Positions 1 through 10,400 of a stretch of DNA of 64,000 nucleotides are shown here, in pieces; the first letter of the stretch is position 1, and the number at the start of each line of letters is the position of its first letter. Made by a program: the position numbers and the translations under genes. The notes beneath the pieces are model-generated. The model ran no database searches. It was not told where the DNA came from and worked only from the letters and a program-made list of their open reading frames with translations. This DNA is from Parabacteroides massiliensis (lineage in GTDB: Bacteria > Bacteroidota > Bacteroidia > Bacteroidales > Tannerellaceae): positions 855,918 to 919,917 of the forward strand of contig NZ_LT700191.1 of NCBI RefSeq assembly GCF_900155425.1, in the 5' to 3' direction.

Positions 1-359
1 TCTTTCTGGTATTCGGGAGTCGTCTCTGTCATTTCCAATACGGAACGAATGTTATCCTCCACCGTCATTTTACGGAAAATAGACGCCTCCTGAGCCAAAT
101 AACCGATACCGTTACGAGCACGCTTATACACCGGGAACTTCGTGATTTCCATATCGTTCAAGAAAATCTTTCCTTCATTGGGAGTCACCAATCCTACCGT
201 CATATAGAATGTCGTCGTTTTCCCGGCTCCGTTAGGACCGAGCAATCCCACGATCTCACCCTGTTTCACATTGATCGAAACATGATTCACAACGGTACGC
301 ATCTTATATTTCTTAACGAGATCCTCCGTACGGAGCACCATTTGTTGTTCGTCTGCCAT
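1..359 (-). CDS. lptB: LptB, LPS export ABC ATPase (3' part outside window)
   Basis: N-terminal ~119 residues of an ABC ATPase; the gene runs off the left edge. The start at 357-359 gives [19 protein letters not shown]. The Walker A is [10 protein letters not shown], and the Q-loop region reads [19 protein letters not shown], the form typical of LptB. LptB is known to power lipopolysaccharide extraction from the inner membrane together with LptF/G/C. The Walker B, signature and H-loop lie outside the window, so activity cannot be judged. Family call is strong from the N-terminal motifs; assignment to LptB rather than another short ATPase rests on the Q-loop context. Confidence 0.9.
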   Translation of the reverse strand, partial: MADEQQMVLRTEDLVKKYKMRTVVNHVSINVKQGEIVGLLGPNGAGKTTTFYMTVGLVTPNEGKIFLNDMEITKFPVYKRARNGIGYLAQEASIFRKMTVEDNIRSVLEMTETTPEYQK

Positions 360-456
360 ATCCAAAAATCTTTGCCACAAAGAAACGGAATTAATTCTTT
401 CTATACAAATTGTTTTCAATTTACAGAAATAACTACCCGAAATATGAGTCAACCAA

Positions 457-639
457 CTATAAGCCAGCTTCCCAAATTTCGCTCCTCCGCACAGAAAGAA
501 TGGAAGAACTGGTCTCGACCGGCTCTACCCCATATCGTTTTTCCCAATAAAGCAGCTGTTCATTCAACTTACCCTCCATACGAAGTTTTTCAAAACTTTG
601 TATTCCTATCGGTAATTTACGCAACGCAACTGTACTCAT
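457..639 (-). pseudogene. N-terminal fragment of an AAA-ATPase-like (PDDEXK-associated) protein
   Basis: A 60-residue reading frame starts MSTVALRKLPIGIQSFEKLR. This closely matches the start of the Bacteroidales AAA-ATPase_like family, where it normally continues into a tyrosine-rich segment and a Walker A. Here the match ends after about 20 residues, the next 40 are unrelated, and a stop follows. No Walker A is present. The start has a plausible AAGGA ribosome site and a TACATTTG -7 box just upstream (663-670), so the 5' control region seems intact while the body of the gene is gone. I read it as a truncated remnant that may still be transcribed. Confidence 0.5.
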
Positions 640-662
640 GTTTCCTTATTTTCAGAATAAGA

Positions 663-670
663 CAAATGTA
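663..670 (-). promoter_or_regulatory. -7 box upstream of the AAA-ATPase fragment
   Basis: On the minus strand the octamer reads TACATTTG, matching the Bacteroidota -7 consensus TAnnTTTG about 24 bases before the start codon at 639. No good TTTG -33 box was found at the usual distance. Confidence 0.4.
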
Positions 671-836
671 AGAATATAATCTTGAATAATCGATTATATT
701 CCATAAAACAAAGTACTCAAAAGCAGTGTTTCCGAATAACTCGTCCATACATCTTTATTGACTTACAGCCCAGTTTAGTTTAGATACAGACCAGAAGTAT
801 CAAGCAGGAAATGAACAGTTGTTCCCAGATTTGCGT

Positions 837-844
837 TATATTTG
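837..844 (+). promoter_or_regulatory. -7 box of the mlaE-mlaF pair
   Basis: TATATTTG 30 bases before the mlaE start fits TAnnTTTG. The -33 position is weak. It probably drives both Mla genes, which are 3 bases apart. Confidence 0.5.
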
Positions 845-873
845 CAGACTGTAATTGAATAGAAACATAATAA

Positions 874-1623
874 ATGATGAATAAAGCATTACATCAAGTA
901 GGCGAGTATGTCATGTTGATGGGGAAAAGTATCTCCGTACCCAACCGGTGGAGCATGTTCTTCAAGCAACTGATAAAGGAAATATACAAATTAGGAGTCG
1001 ATTCGCTCTGGATTGTCATTATCATTTCCATTTTTATCGGTACGGTTATCGCCATCCAAATTTCACTGAACATCAGTTCGCCTCTCATCCCCAAATTCAC
1101 AATCGGATACACGACACGTGAAATCATCCTGCTAGAATTTTCTTCTTCCATCATGTCATTGATCCTGGCAGGCAAAGTCGGTAGTAACATTGCCTCCGAG
1201 ATCGGGACCATGCGTGTGACGGAGCAGATCGACGCAATGGAAATCATGGGGGTCAACTCCGCCAATTTCCTGATCCTGCCGAAGATGGTCGGTATGATGA
1301 CTTTCATTCCCGTATTGGTTATCTTCAGTATGTTCACCGGCATTTTGGGAGGTATCGCAGCCAGCCATTCCACGGGAACAGGCATGACGCCCGCTTCTTT
1401 CGAATATGGTTTGCAGTTCTATTTCAACGAATTTTATATCTGGTACTCCATCATTAAGTCCGTAGTCTACGCATTCATCATTTCGTCTATTGCCGCTTAC
1501 TTCGGCTATAACGTAAAAGGCGGAGCCTTGGAAGTAGGCAAAGCCAGTACGAATGCAGTCGTGATGAGCAGCATCATGATTCTGCTGGCCGACGTGATCT
1601 TAACCAACTTAATGCTGACATAA
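874..1623 (+). CDS. mlaE: MlaE-family lipid ABC transporter permease
   Basis: This 249-residue integral inner-membrane protein carries the conserved MlaE block at about residues 105-135, with GKVGSNIASEIGTMRVTEQI followed by DAMEIMGV. Several hydrophobic segments follow. The family forms the permease of the phospholipid-trafficking MCE system that maintains outer-membrane asymmetry. It is followed after 3 bases by its ATPase, so the two are surely cotranscribed. An MCE (MlaD-like) protein is not in the window. A second ATG three bases downstream of the chosen start cannot be excluded. Length is normal for the family. Confidence 0.93.
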   Translation: MMNKALHQVGEYVMLMGKSISVPNRWSMFFKQLIKEIYKLGVDSLWIVIIISIFIGTVIAIQISLNISSPLIPKFTIGYTTREIILLEFSSSIMSLILAGKVGSNIASEIGTMRVTEQIDAMEIMGVNSANFLILPKMVGMMTFIPVLVIFSMFTGILGGIAASHSTGTGMTPASFEYGLQFYFNEFYIWYSIIKSVVYAFIISSIAAYFGYNVKGGALEVGKASTNAVVMSSIMILLADVILTNLMLT

Positions 1624-1626
1624 AAA

Positions 1627-2415
1627 ATGGTAGAAGTAAAACATATCACAAAGTCTTTTGAAGGACGGGTAGTCTTGAATGATATCAGCGCAATATTCGA
1701 AACGGGAAAAACGAACCTGATTATCGGGCGAAGCGGTTCCGGCAAGACAGTCCTTATTAAAAATATTATCGGATTGATGCGCCCGGACTCAGGAGAAGTC
1801 CTGTACGACGGACGCGACCTGACCTCGATGGGTAAGCATGAGCTGAACATGCTGCGCCGTGAAATGGGTATGCTGTTCCAGGGATCAGCCCTGTTCGACA
1901 GTATGACAGTGTTGGAAAATGTCATGTTCCCATTGGATATGTTCTCTAACGACACTTACAAAGACCGCCTGAAACGCGCCCGGTTCTGCCTGGACCGTGT
2001 AAACCTGTCGGAAGCCGGCCACCTCTATCCATCCGAGATCAGCGGCGGTATGATGAAACGTGCCGCCATAGCCCGTGCAATCGCCCTGAACCCCAAATAC
2101 CTGTTCTGTGACGAACCAAACTCCGGCCTGGATCCCAAAACTTCGCTGATTATCGATGACCTGATCCACGATATCACCGCCGAATACAAAATGACGACTA
2201 TCATCAACACGCATGATATGAACTCCGTCATGAATATCGGTGAAAACATTGTCTTTATCAAAGAAGGCGTAAAAGAGTGGCAGGGTAACAACAAAGAGGT
2301 CATCACTTCCAAAAACAAAGCATTGAACGACTTTATCTTCGCTTCCGACCTGTTCCGTAAAGTCAAAGAAGTCGAAGAATTCGAACTGAAAGAAGAAGAA
2401 CAGAACGCAAAATAA
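1627..2415 (+). CDS. mlaF: MlaF-family ABC ATPase
   Basis: 262 residues, a complete ABC ATPase: Walker A GRSGSGKT near residue 36, signature SGGMMKRAAIARAI near 138, Walker B YLFCDEPNSGLD near 158 and H-loop NTHD near 195. The SGGM(M)KR signature is characteristic of the Mla/Ttg2A group. It would energise the adjacent MlaE permease for glycerophospholipid transport between the membranes. The C-terminus is long, acidic and charged (KVKEVEEFELKEEEQNAK), a normal feature in this phylum. A convergent terminator follows. Confidence 0.93.
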   Translation: MVEVKHITKSFEGRVVLNDISAIFETGKTNLIIGRSGSGKTVLIKNIIGLMRPDSGEVLYDGRDLTSMGKHELNMLRREMGMLFQGSALFDSMTVLENVMFPLDMFSNDTYKDRLKRARFCLDRVNLSEAGHLYPSEISGGMMKRAAIARAIALNPKYLFCDEPNSGLDPKTSLIIDDLIHDITAEYKMTTIINTHDMNSVMNIGENIVFIKEGVKEWQGNNKEVITSKNKALNDFIFASDLFRKVKEVEEFELKEEEQNAK

Positions 2416-2420
2416 AAAAT

Positions 2421-2438
2421 ATCCGATGCCCATCGGAT
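2421..2438. terminator. Convergent terminator between mlaF and the M16 peptidase
   Basis: ATCCGATG and CATCGGAT form a perfect 8-bp stem with a two-base loop. It is followed by an A-run on the plus strand and, read on the minus strand, by ATTTTTTATT. The T-run suits termination of the minus-strand peptidase gene; mlaF ends just before it. Two further ATCGGAT copies lie at 2452-2480. Confidence 0.6.
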
Positions 2439-2480
2439 AAAAAAACATGAGCATCGGATCGGAAATGGATAGGTATCGGA

Positions 2481-5393
2481 TTAATATCCGAACAACTCTT
2501 CCTGTGTCAGTTTTTGGATCGGGCCATATTGTGACAAGCCTTTCAGATCGAGATCCTTTTCATCGCCTAATACACAATAGATATAGGTACGTCCTTTTAC
2601 CCATTTTTCCTGGAATGCCTTGATTTCGGGCAATGTCATTGTCTGCGCCTTTTCGAACAGCTCTTTACGGCTATCCGTGTTCAGACCTAAATCCTGAGCA
2701 TTCAGATAAGACCAGAGAACGTCCGACTTGGTAATACGTTCCGTACGCAAACGGGTGATAAGAGCGTCTTTGGCCAAATTGAACGCTTTTTCTGATTCGG
2801 GCATATTATTGATAATTTCATCGAATGCTTTCATCGCATCGATCATCTTATCATTCTGAGTCGCAATAAACGTACGGTATACATACGGATATTTCAGTTT
2901 GGACGGAGTGATCAGGAAAGCTCCCGCAGAATAAGCCAGACCACGCGATTCACGCATTTCCTGGAATACGATTGCGTTCATGCCGCCACCGAAATATTCG
3001 TTATACATATTCAATGTAGGCTGGATAGCCGGATCGAACTTTTCACCCCGGTTAGAGACTGCTGAGAAATAAATCTGTTTAGCATCATACTGGGCAAGCA
3101 GAACTTTATTTTCCGGAGTTTCCTGCTGGTTGAACTCGATAGCGGCCGGAACCGGTTGTAACTGGTCGGGGACATTATGATATTGTTTGATGATATCCAA
3201 AACAGCCTGCGGTTTTTCCGGGCCATAATACAATATCTTATGATCGAAAGAATTGATCTTGTGAATACGGTCCACCAGTTCCTGCGGATCCATCTGCTGC
3301 AACTCGGCAGTCGTCAGAACATTCGTCGACGGAGATTTCGGTCCCCAGATAGCATACTGGATCAGCTTGTTGAAGTTCTGTCCCTGATTCAATTTAGCAT
3401 CGACCCGTTTTTTCAGGATATCGCCGGCAAGATTAGCATATGCTTCTTTATTGACCTGTGCATCTGCAAGAATTTCCTCAAACAAGGCCATTGCAGCCGG
3501 CATGTTCTCCTTCAATCCTTCCAATACTACGTATGTACGGTCCGAACCTGGAACAACATCAAAGTAGCAAGCCAACCGATAAAACTCTTCATTGATCTCC
3601 TGCAGGCTCTTCTTAGATGTTCCCAGATATTTCATATATTGGAAAGCAGTACCCATCGCCTTGTCGTTATTCGTACCCATATCAAAGACATACATCAAAG
3701 AGAAAATGTCATTTGACGTATTTTCCTTATACAACACAGGGATACCGGACTTGGCTGTCAATTTCTGAAGATCCTTGTCGTAGTCCAGGAATACCGGTTC
3801 GATCGGCGCCACCTTTGAAGCCTGTATTTCTTTCAGGAACATACTTGAGCTGTCACGGTTCATCACGATCGGAGTGATTTTAGGTTTGTCAATCTTCTTT
3901 TCGTTCGGGTCTTTACCCTGTTTTTTGTATATAAGTGCATAATTATCACCAAAATACTTATTGGCAAAATCGACTATCTGTTGTTTTGTCACTTTACTCA
4001 TGCGATCCAACGAAGCGACTTCATCTTTCCAATCGACACCGTCGATGAAAGAAGAGACAAACATATCGGCACGGCCATCATTGTCGTCGATCCGGTGCAT
4101 CTGCATCAATTTATAATTATTGATTGCCGCTTCCAACAAACCTTCGTCAAATTCGCCTTTCTTCAATTTTTCTATTTCAGCCAGGAAAAGATCCTTTACA
4201 TCATCCAGCGTCTGTCCCTGTTTCGGACGGCCGTTAATAACAAAAGCATTGTAGTCCGACATTCCGTATGTTCCGGCATAGCAGCTTAGTACTTTCTGTT
4301 GCTGAACCAAATCGACATCCAACAAACCGGCTTTTCCGTTATTGATGATTTCGCCAGTCAGGTTCAATAAATCCTGGTCAGGAGAAGCGGCTCCCGGAAA
4401 ACGCCAACCCAATGTCACATTTTCAGCATCGACGCCCAACACTTCTTTTACAACCGGTGCCTTAATCGGAGATTCGTGTGTCACCGGCAATTTCGGCAGA
4501 TTGGGATTCGGTTTCAAGTGACCGAAATATTTATTGATCGTCTCGATCATCTGGTCCGGATCAAAATCGCCGGACAGACAGATTGCCATATTATTAGGAA
4601 CATACCAGGTTTTATGGTAGTTCTTGATATTCGTGATAGACGGATTCTTCAGGTTTTCCTGTGTTCCGAGAACCGTCTGCGTCCCATAAGGATGATCGGG
4701 GAAAAGAGCACCTAAGACCGCTTCATACACTTTACGGGCATCACTGGTAAGAGACATATTCTTTTCTTCGTATACCGTCTCAAGTTCCGTATGGAAACCA
4801 CGGATTACATTGTTTTCAAAACGGTCAGCCTGTATCTTGGCCCAATTGTCGATCTGGTTGGAAGGGATATCTTCCACATAGACCGTCTGGTCAAAACCGG
4901 TATACGCATTTGTTCCGGTTGCCCCGATAGCTGACATCAGTTTGTCATATTCGTTTGGAATAGCCAACTTGGATGCCTCATAAGACACACTGTCGATCTG
5001 ATGATAAATAGCCTGTCGTTCTGCCTCATCGGTAGTCTTGCGATACACTTCGAAAAGCTGTTCGATCTGATCGAGCATCGGTTTTTCCTGTTCGTAATTC
5101 TGCGTACCGAACTGCTGGCTTCCTTTAAACATCAAATGTTCGAAATAGTGTGCCAGGCCGGTTGTTTCGGCAGGATCGTTTTTCCCTCCCACGCGAACGG
5201 CGATATACGTTTGAATACGCGGGGTCTCTTTATTCACAGTCATATACACCTTCAATCCGTTATCCAAAGTATAGATACGGGCTTTCAGAGGATCATTCGG
5301 GACCGACTCGTACTTGAACGGGGAAGTCTCTGTACAAGCAGTAGCCAAAAGGAGAATAAAGGCTAACTGAAGAAACTGAATCGTTTTATGCAT
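2481..5393 (-). CDS. M16-family zinc metallopeptidase, lipoprotein
   Basis: About 970 residues with two tandem M16 (insulinase/pitrilysin) halves. The inverted zinc motif HYFEH is at about residues 82-86, with the downstream glutamate in ETVYEEKNM. The C-terminal half contains the typical RESRGLAYSAGA stretch but no second zinc motif, as expected for a two-repeat pitrilysin. The start is the ATG at 5391-5393, because it gives a lipoprotein signal (ILLLATAC, Cys about 20) and sits just after a near-perfect promoter. Upstream in-frame codons lie within the promoter. The protein is probably tethered in the periplasm and degrades peptides; the substrate is unknown. Confidence 0.92.
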   Translation of the reverse strand: MHKTIQFLQLAFILLLATACTETSPFKYESVPNDPLKARIYTLDNGLKVYMTVNKETPRIQTYIAVRVGGKNDPAETTGLAHYFEHLMFKGSQQFGTQNYEQEKPMLDQIEQLFEVYRKTTDEAERQAIYHQIDSVSYEASKLAIPNEYDKLMSAIGATGTNAYTGFDQTVYVEDIPSNQIDNWAKIQADRFENNVIRGFHTELETVYEEKNMSLTSDARKVYEAVLGALFPDHPYGTQTVLGTQENLKNPSITNIKNYHKTWYVPNNMAICLSGDFDPDQMIETINKYFGHLKPNPNLPKLPVTHESPIKAPVVKEVLGVDAENVTLGWRFPGAASPDQDLLNLTGEIINNGKAGLLDVDLVQQQKVLSCYAGTYGMSDYNAFVINGRPKQGQTLDDVKDLFLAEIEKLKKGEFDEGLLEAAINNYKLMQMHRIDDNDGRADMFVSSFIDGVDWKDEVASLDRMSKVTKQQIVDFANKYFGDNYALIYKKQGKDPNEKKIDKPKITPIVMNRDSSSMFLKEIQASKVAPIEPVFLDYDKDLQKLTAKSGIPVLYKENTSNDIFSLMYVFDMGTNNDKAMGTAFQYMKYLGTSKKSLQEINEEFYRLACYFDVVPGSDRTYVVLEGLKENMPAAMALFEEILADAQVNKEAYANLAGDILKKRVDAKLNQGQNFNKLIQYAIWGPKSPSTNVLTTAELQQMDPQELVDRIHKINSFDHKILYYGPEKPQAVLDIIKQYHNVPDQLQPVPAAIEFNQQETPENKVLLAQYDAKQIYFSAVSNRGEKFDPAIQPTLNMYNEYFGGGMNAIVFQEMRESRGLAYSAGAFLITPSKLKYPYVYRTFIATQNDKMIDAMKAFDEIINNMPESEKAFNLAKDALITRLRTERITKSDVLWSYLNAQDLGLNTDSRKELFEKAQTMTLPEIKAFQEKWVKGRTYIYCVLGDEKDLDLKGLSQYGPIQKLTQEELFGY

Positions 5394-5421
5394 AAATTTT
5401 AAATTTAGATAAATGAATTTG

Positions 5422-5453
5422 CAAATATATAACAAACTCAAGCCATATACAAA
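5422..5453 (-). promoter_or_regulatory. Promoter of the M16 peptidase gene
   Basis: On the minus strand TTTG (5450-5453) is separated by exactly 20 bases from TATATTTG (5422-5429). This matches the Bacteroidota TTTG-N19/20-TAnnTTTG consensus in full. It also fixes the translation start at 5393. Confidence 0.75.
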
Positions 5454-5462
5454 AAATTAAGA

Positions 5463-5490
5463 GCGAGGCTACAGAAATTCTGCACCTCGC
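5463..5490. repeat. REP-like hairpin between susD and the M16 gene
   Basis: GCGAGG and CCTCGC, with inner arms CAGAA and TTCTG, form an interrupted hairpin next to CCCCTACG. It resembles other GTAGGGGC/CTCTAC-type hairpins in this window (19296-19321, 39459-39485). It may also serve as the 3' end signal of the susD transcript. Confidence 0.4.
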
Positions 5491-5536
5491 CCCTACGACT
5501 TTTGCCGATACGCTTTCCCGCTACTCGACAAGTTAT

Positions 5537-7471
5537 TTATTCATTCCAGAAAGGAGCTTGGACCAAAGTCGGATCTTTATCGATTTCAGTTTGATGAATC
5601 GGGAACCAATATTGTTTCTTTTGGTAAACACGCTTCAAAACGACAGACCGTACAAAGAAAGATTGCGAATCCGAAGCATCATCCGAATAAGAAGTGCCTT
5701 GGAAGTTCATGCCATATTCATCTGTATTCAGGAATTGTTCGCCCAACTTCCAACGGCGTATATCACTATATCGTATGCCTTCACAACAAAGTTCGACACG
5801 ACGTTCCTTGCGGATCAATTCACGAACGGTTTCTTGGTCATTCGTACAATGAATCCGCTGGAACCCGTTATTATCTGTTCCTGTCCCATATTCGGGCACA
5901 CCGGCACGTTCGCGGATCAGATTCAAATATTTCAGGATATCGGGATCTCCAGGAGAAGACTCATTCAGAGCTTCGGCATAGTTCAGGTAAGCCTCACCAA
6001 GACGATACAAGATACCGGGACGGTACGGCCGTTTCCCGTCACGCGGAATAGACTCCAAGGATACTTTTTTCCTGTTCAAATAACCGTTCTGCGGAGCATC
6101 ATGCGTAGGACCGCCATCCCATTCATTGTTCATGAAACGCACCGTACGGTTTTCACTCCAAAACCAAGCTCCGTTAAACAACACGGTCAGATAAAAGCGA
6201 GGTTCGCGATTGCTATACATATTATAAGTATTCGCCATCGTGATCTGTCCGGGCCGTACATCCGGCGATTTCCGGCAAGGATCCCATTTGGTCTTTCGTA
6301 TTTCCGGTTCCGTCGAAAAACCTTTTTCCGTATACCCCGAAGTTTCATTTATAATAGGACTTCCATCTGCATTATACCCCAAAATGGGAGATAAACCGTT
6401 CTCCATAAAAAAGGCATCCACCAATGACTGAGTTATTCCTAACCCTCCATTGCCTCCACATCCACGTGGAGTGCTGTGCGCTTCCAATTCTCCATAACTA
6501 CAATCCGGACGAGCGAACAGGATTTCCTTATTTCCCTCGGAAGTCTTCTTCAATTGCAAGTTATAGCAAGACATAAAAGGATCAATCGAACCATCATCGT
6601 TATATTCATAATATAACTTGTGACCGGCAGCATGAGCCGCATCAATCAATTCCTTGCAAGCCTTAGCCGCACGCGACCATTTCGTCGCATCGTAGGTACT
6701 GTTGAAACGTTCCTTTCCGTCATAATTTTTAAACCCTTGATACCAATCATTGCCATTGACTAACGGACTGGCAGCAAACAAAAGCATACGGGCACGGACA
6801 GCCAAACAGGCAATTGATGTGGCACGTCCGAAAAAAGCTTCCTCCCAAGCTGCCGGCAGTTTGGTTGACAAATCCAACAACTGTTTGTCTAATATATCCA
6901 CCATATCGTCGAAAGCCATCTGTCCCTTCATCAACTCATCCTGTGGAGCGTTAACATCAACCAAATCATCGAAATAAGGAACAGCCCCGTAACATTCCGT
7001 CATAAGCCAATAATAATAAGCGATCAAAAAACGGCATTCATTTTTCATCATTTCGATATCGGCTTCCGTCACATTCTGCAGCGGATTGGCATGAGCATTA
7101 TGAATGAAGATATAAGCCGAACGGATATTTTGCGACAACACCCAATAAGAACCGTTCCACCCCGAATCGGTAAACCAGTTCCCGACTTTATAGTTCAGCA
7201 AAGTACCTCCCCACCACTGCAGCCAGCGCTGTGACGGAGTCATATCATCTCCAGCAGTTTCCCAGCCGATATCACGGACAAATCCCCAAATAGGATCCGG
7301 TATGCCGCTATACACATTGGCCAACCAGTCTTCCGTACGTGTCTTGTCATTGAATACCATCTCCAACGTCAATTCGTCATCCGGAGCGTTATCTATAAAA
7401 TCAGAACAGCCATTCAACACGAAACATAAGGCTGTAATTCCGATATATCTTACAATTTTCATTGTTTCCAT
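5537..7471 (-). CDS. SusD/RagB-family outer-membrane lipoprotein
   Basis: 644 residues with a lipobox LNGC (Cys about 22) and the SusD/RagB fold signature: tetratricopeptide-like helices and a C-terminal RERAGVPEYG...ELIRKERRVELCCEGIRYSDIRRWKLG region. SusD proteins sit on the cell surface as the lid of a SusC channel and bind the ligand. The gene lies 18 bases after susC on the same strand, the normal order. The start METMKIVRYIG was kept, although an ATG three codons later also gives a good signal. No glycosidase follows, so the substrate cannot be inferred from enzymes. The sequence is intact. Confidence 0.95.
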   Translation of the reverse strand: METMKIVRYIGITALCFVLNGCSDFIDNAPDDELTLEMVFNDKTRTEDWLANVYSGIPDPIWGFVRDIGWETAGDDMTPSQRWLQWWGGTLLNYKVGNWFTDSGWNGSYWVLSQNIRSAYIFIHNAHANPLQNVTEADIEMMKNECRFLIAYYYWLMTECYGAVPYFDDLVDVNAPQDELMKGQMAFDDMVDILDKQLLDLSTKLPAAWEEAFFGRATSIACLAVRARMLLFAASPLVNGNDWYQGFKNYDGKERFNSTYDATKWSRAAKACKELIDAAHAAGHKLYYEYNDDGSIDPFMSCYNLQLKKTSEGNKEILFARPDCSYGELEAHSTPRGCGGNGGLGITQSLVDAFFMENGLSPILGYNADGSPIINETSGYTEKGFSTEPEIRKTKWDPCRKSPDVRPGQITMANTYNMYSNREPRFYLTVLFNGAWFWSENRTVRFMNNEWDGGPTHDAPQNGYLNRKKVSLESIPRDGKRPYRPGILYRLGEAYLNYAEALNESSPGDPDILKYLNLIRERAGVPEYGTGTDNNGFQRIHCTNDQETVRELIRKERRVELCCEGIRYSDIRRWKLGEQFLNTDEYGMNFQGTSYSDDASDSQSFFVRSVVLKRVYQKKQYWFPIHQTEIDKDPTLVQAPFWNE

Positions 7472-7489
7472 ATATTGTACCTTAATCTA

Positions 7490-10400
7490 TTAGAAATTAA
7501 CATCCAACCCGAACGACAAGGACTTCATGATCGGGTATTTCATACCATTCCCCGTATCGACTTCTGGATCCCATACCTTGAATCCCGAAAAAGTCAACAA
7601 GTTAGAACCTTTCAAATAAAGACGCACGGAACGAAGTCCGATCTTCCCAATCCATTCTTTCGGCAAACGGTATCCGACCTCTACATCTTTCATGCGCAAC
7701 ATGCTCATATTACGTAACCACCACGTCGAATTCCGATTATTGTTTTCATTCTCACCATAACTCAAACGAGGATAGAAAACATTTTGGCTCGGATTTTCAG
7801 GCGTCCAACGATCCTGGTAATTATCCAACACATTACCCATCGCGCCCAACGTACTGCCCGGCAAGAAATTATTTCCTCCAATGAAACGATAAGTCTTACC
7901 GTTCCCTTGGAAAAAGATATTCACATCCACATTCCTGAACGTAGCGTTCGCACCAAAACCGTAGATGATCTGAGGATCATAAGTTCCACCGATCGCTTTC
8001 TCATCCATGGTCGTAATAGCGCCGTCACCGTCAACATCCAAATATTTTATATCTCCCGGACGTACCTTAGTCGTAAACGTATGCGAAGGTATGCCGTCCT
8101 TCAGTATGCCATTTTCCACATCGACAAAATCATCTTCCGTGAACAACCCGTCAGCGACCAGGCCAAACAACTGGCCAACAGGATGTCCTGTCCTTTGTCG
8201 GTTCGTCCCGACGACACCCGGAGCCTCATCCTGTTCGATGATCTCATTTTTCGCATAAGTGAAAGTTCCCCGGAACCCCACAAACCAATCCTTGTTCAGC
8301 TGCTTGTTATAAGTCAACGACATGTCCACACCCGAATTGTTCACCTTACCGAAATTCGCCCATGGAGTTTTCTTGAAACCTGCAGCAGAAGGAATCGTGT
8401 TGCGCTGCATGAAAATATCCCGGCGCTTTTCCTTGAACCAATCCACCTGCAGCTCCAATGCGTTCCAAAGGCCTACTTCCAGACCGGCATCGATCTTTTC
8501 AACCGTTTCCCAAGTCAAATTGCTCACACCAAAATCTCCTTCATAACGACCAGAACGGTGATAATCATTGTTCACACCCCAACGATATTCTGTTCCACCT
8601 CCGTCAATCGTTGTGATATAAGCAAAACGACGTCCCGACAACTGATCATTTCCAACCAGTCCCCAAGAACCTCTCAATTTCAACTTGGACAAGGTATTCT
8701 TCACGGGTTCCATGAAAGGCTCTTCGGATACCAAATAACCAATAGCGCCAGAAGGGAAAAAGCCGAAGCGTTTCCCTTTCGAAAAGTTTTCAGATCCATT
8801 ATAACCGAAGTTGAATTCAGCTATATAACGATTGCCATAGGTATAAGAAGCACGACCGGCAATTCCCATACGACGATAAGGAACAACTGATCCGTCTTGG
8901 TAATCCCGCTGATTGTAAAGAAACATTCCCTCGACACTATGTTCTCCGAATGTTCGCGAATAGCTCAAATTTCCTTCCAAATAAGTAGCCTTATTCCCCC
9001 ATTCGGTCTTCTGTTCCGTTCCCAAAAACATCTGCCCGTAATCGGCAATCGTCAAATCCAACGAACCGTCTTCCTTGCGGCCTGTGGCCGGATTATAGTA
9101 ATCAGGAGATTTGGAACGGACTATTCCTGATTTCATGTAACGATCGAAAGAGAATACACCTTTCAATTTTAACCCAGGCAACAAAAACTTCAAATCTTGC
9201 TCAAGCGAAAACAACGACTCTATCTTGGCAGAAGAATAGGTTGAAAAACCATGTTGCGTTGTCATCACCCAAGGATTAGAACGCTGTTTCACACGCGGGA
9301 ATTCACCACTTGAGTAAACTGCCGGATGCACAAAAGGCGGTGTTTCGAAAGCAGCACTGAAAATATCATCCGAACTATACGCCATTCCACCTGTTTCTTG
9401 CAAATATCCGCCTATGCTGATACGTGCGACAGTTGTCTTCGTTAGATTCACATCTACATTCGAACGCATGTTGTACTTGTTCAGCTTTGTAGACGAATCC
9501 CAAGTCTGGCTACGGTCACGTTCGAATATCCCCCGTTCACCATAATAAGAAGCGACCAAAGCATATCTCAAGATATCGCTACCCCCCGACACGGTGATAT
9601 TAGCACGTCTGTTCGAAGCATGATCCTTCGTAACAGCATCCAACCAATTGACATTCGGATACAAGTCAGAATCCACATTGTCCCGGTATTTTTGGATCAA
9701 TTCAGCACCATAATTGGGTTGTGCATACCCAGCATCCAACTGCAACTCATCCAACAAGGACAAGTAGTCAGCCGAACTGATAAACTTAGGCAACTTGACT
9801 GGCTGCGTGAAACCCTGTTCATAGTGTACATCGACATTCGGTTTCCCCATCTGTCCTCGTTTCGTATTGACCAATATTACACCATTTGCTCCACGGACAC
9901 CGTAAACAGCACTGGCTGCTGCATCCTTCAACACAGAGAACGATTCGATTTCCGACGGATCCATGTCGTCCAAAGTACGCTCGATTCCATCCACCAAAAC
10001 AAGCGGAGAACGTCCTGAACTTTGAAAAGAAGAGATACCACGAATCCAAAAATTGGAACCGTCGGATCCTGGTTCCCCGGAACGCTGAACGGCAATCACA
10101 CCAGCCAATTGTCCAGCGAGGTTATTATTCAATGCCCGCGTAGGACTTTGTTGCAGTCTGTCCGGGCTGATTGTTGTGATGGACCCCACGACTGATTCAC
10201 GTTTCTGCGATCCGAAACCGACAACTACCACTTCATTCAGGCTTGTTGAAACTTCTTTCAAATTCACATTAATATTGATCAATCCGCCGACTGTCACCTC
10301 TTTCGGTTCGAAACCGATATAACTGAATGTCAAGACGGAAGACTTGCTCGGTACCGACAAAAAATAATTACCGTCAATATCAGTCGTCGTCCCTATATTA

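Noticed and set aside
7784-8890. Long plus-strand frame inside susC
   Set aside because: It is antisense to a full-length SusC with all family blocks, and has no ribosome site or motif.
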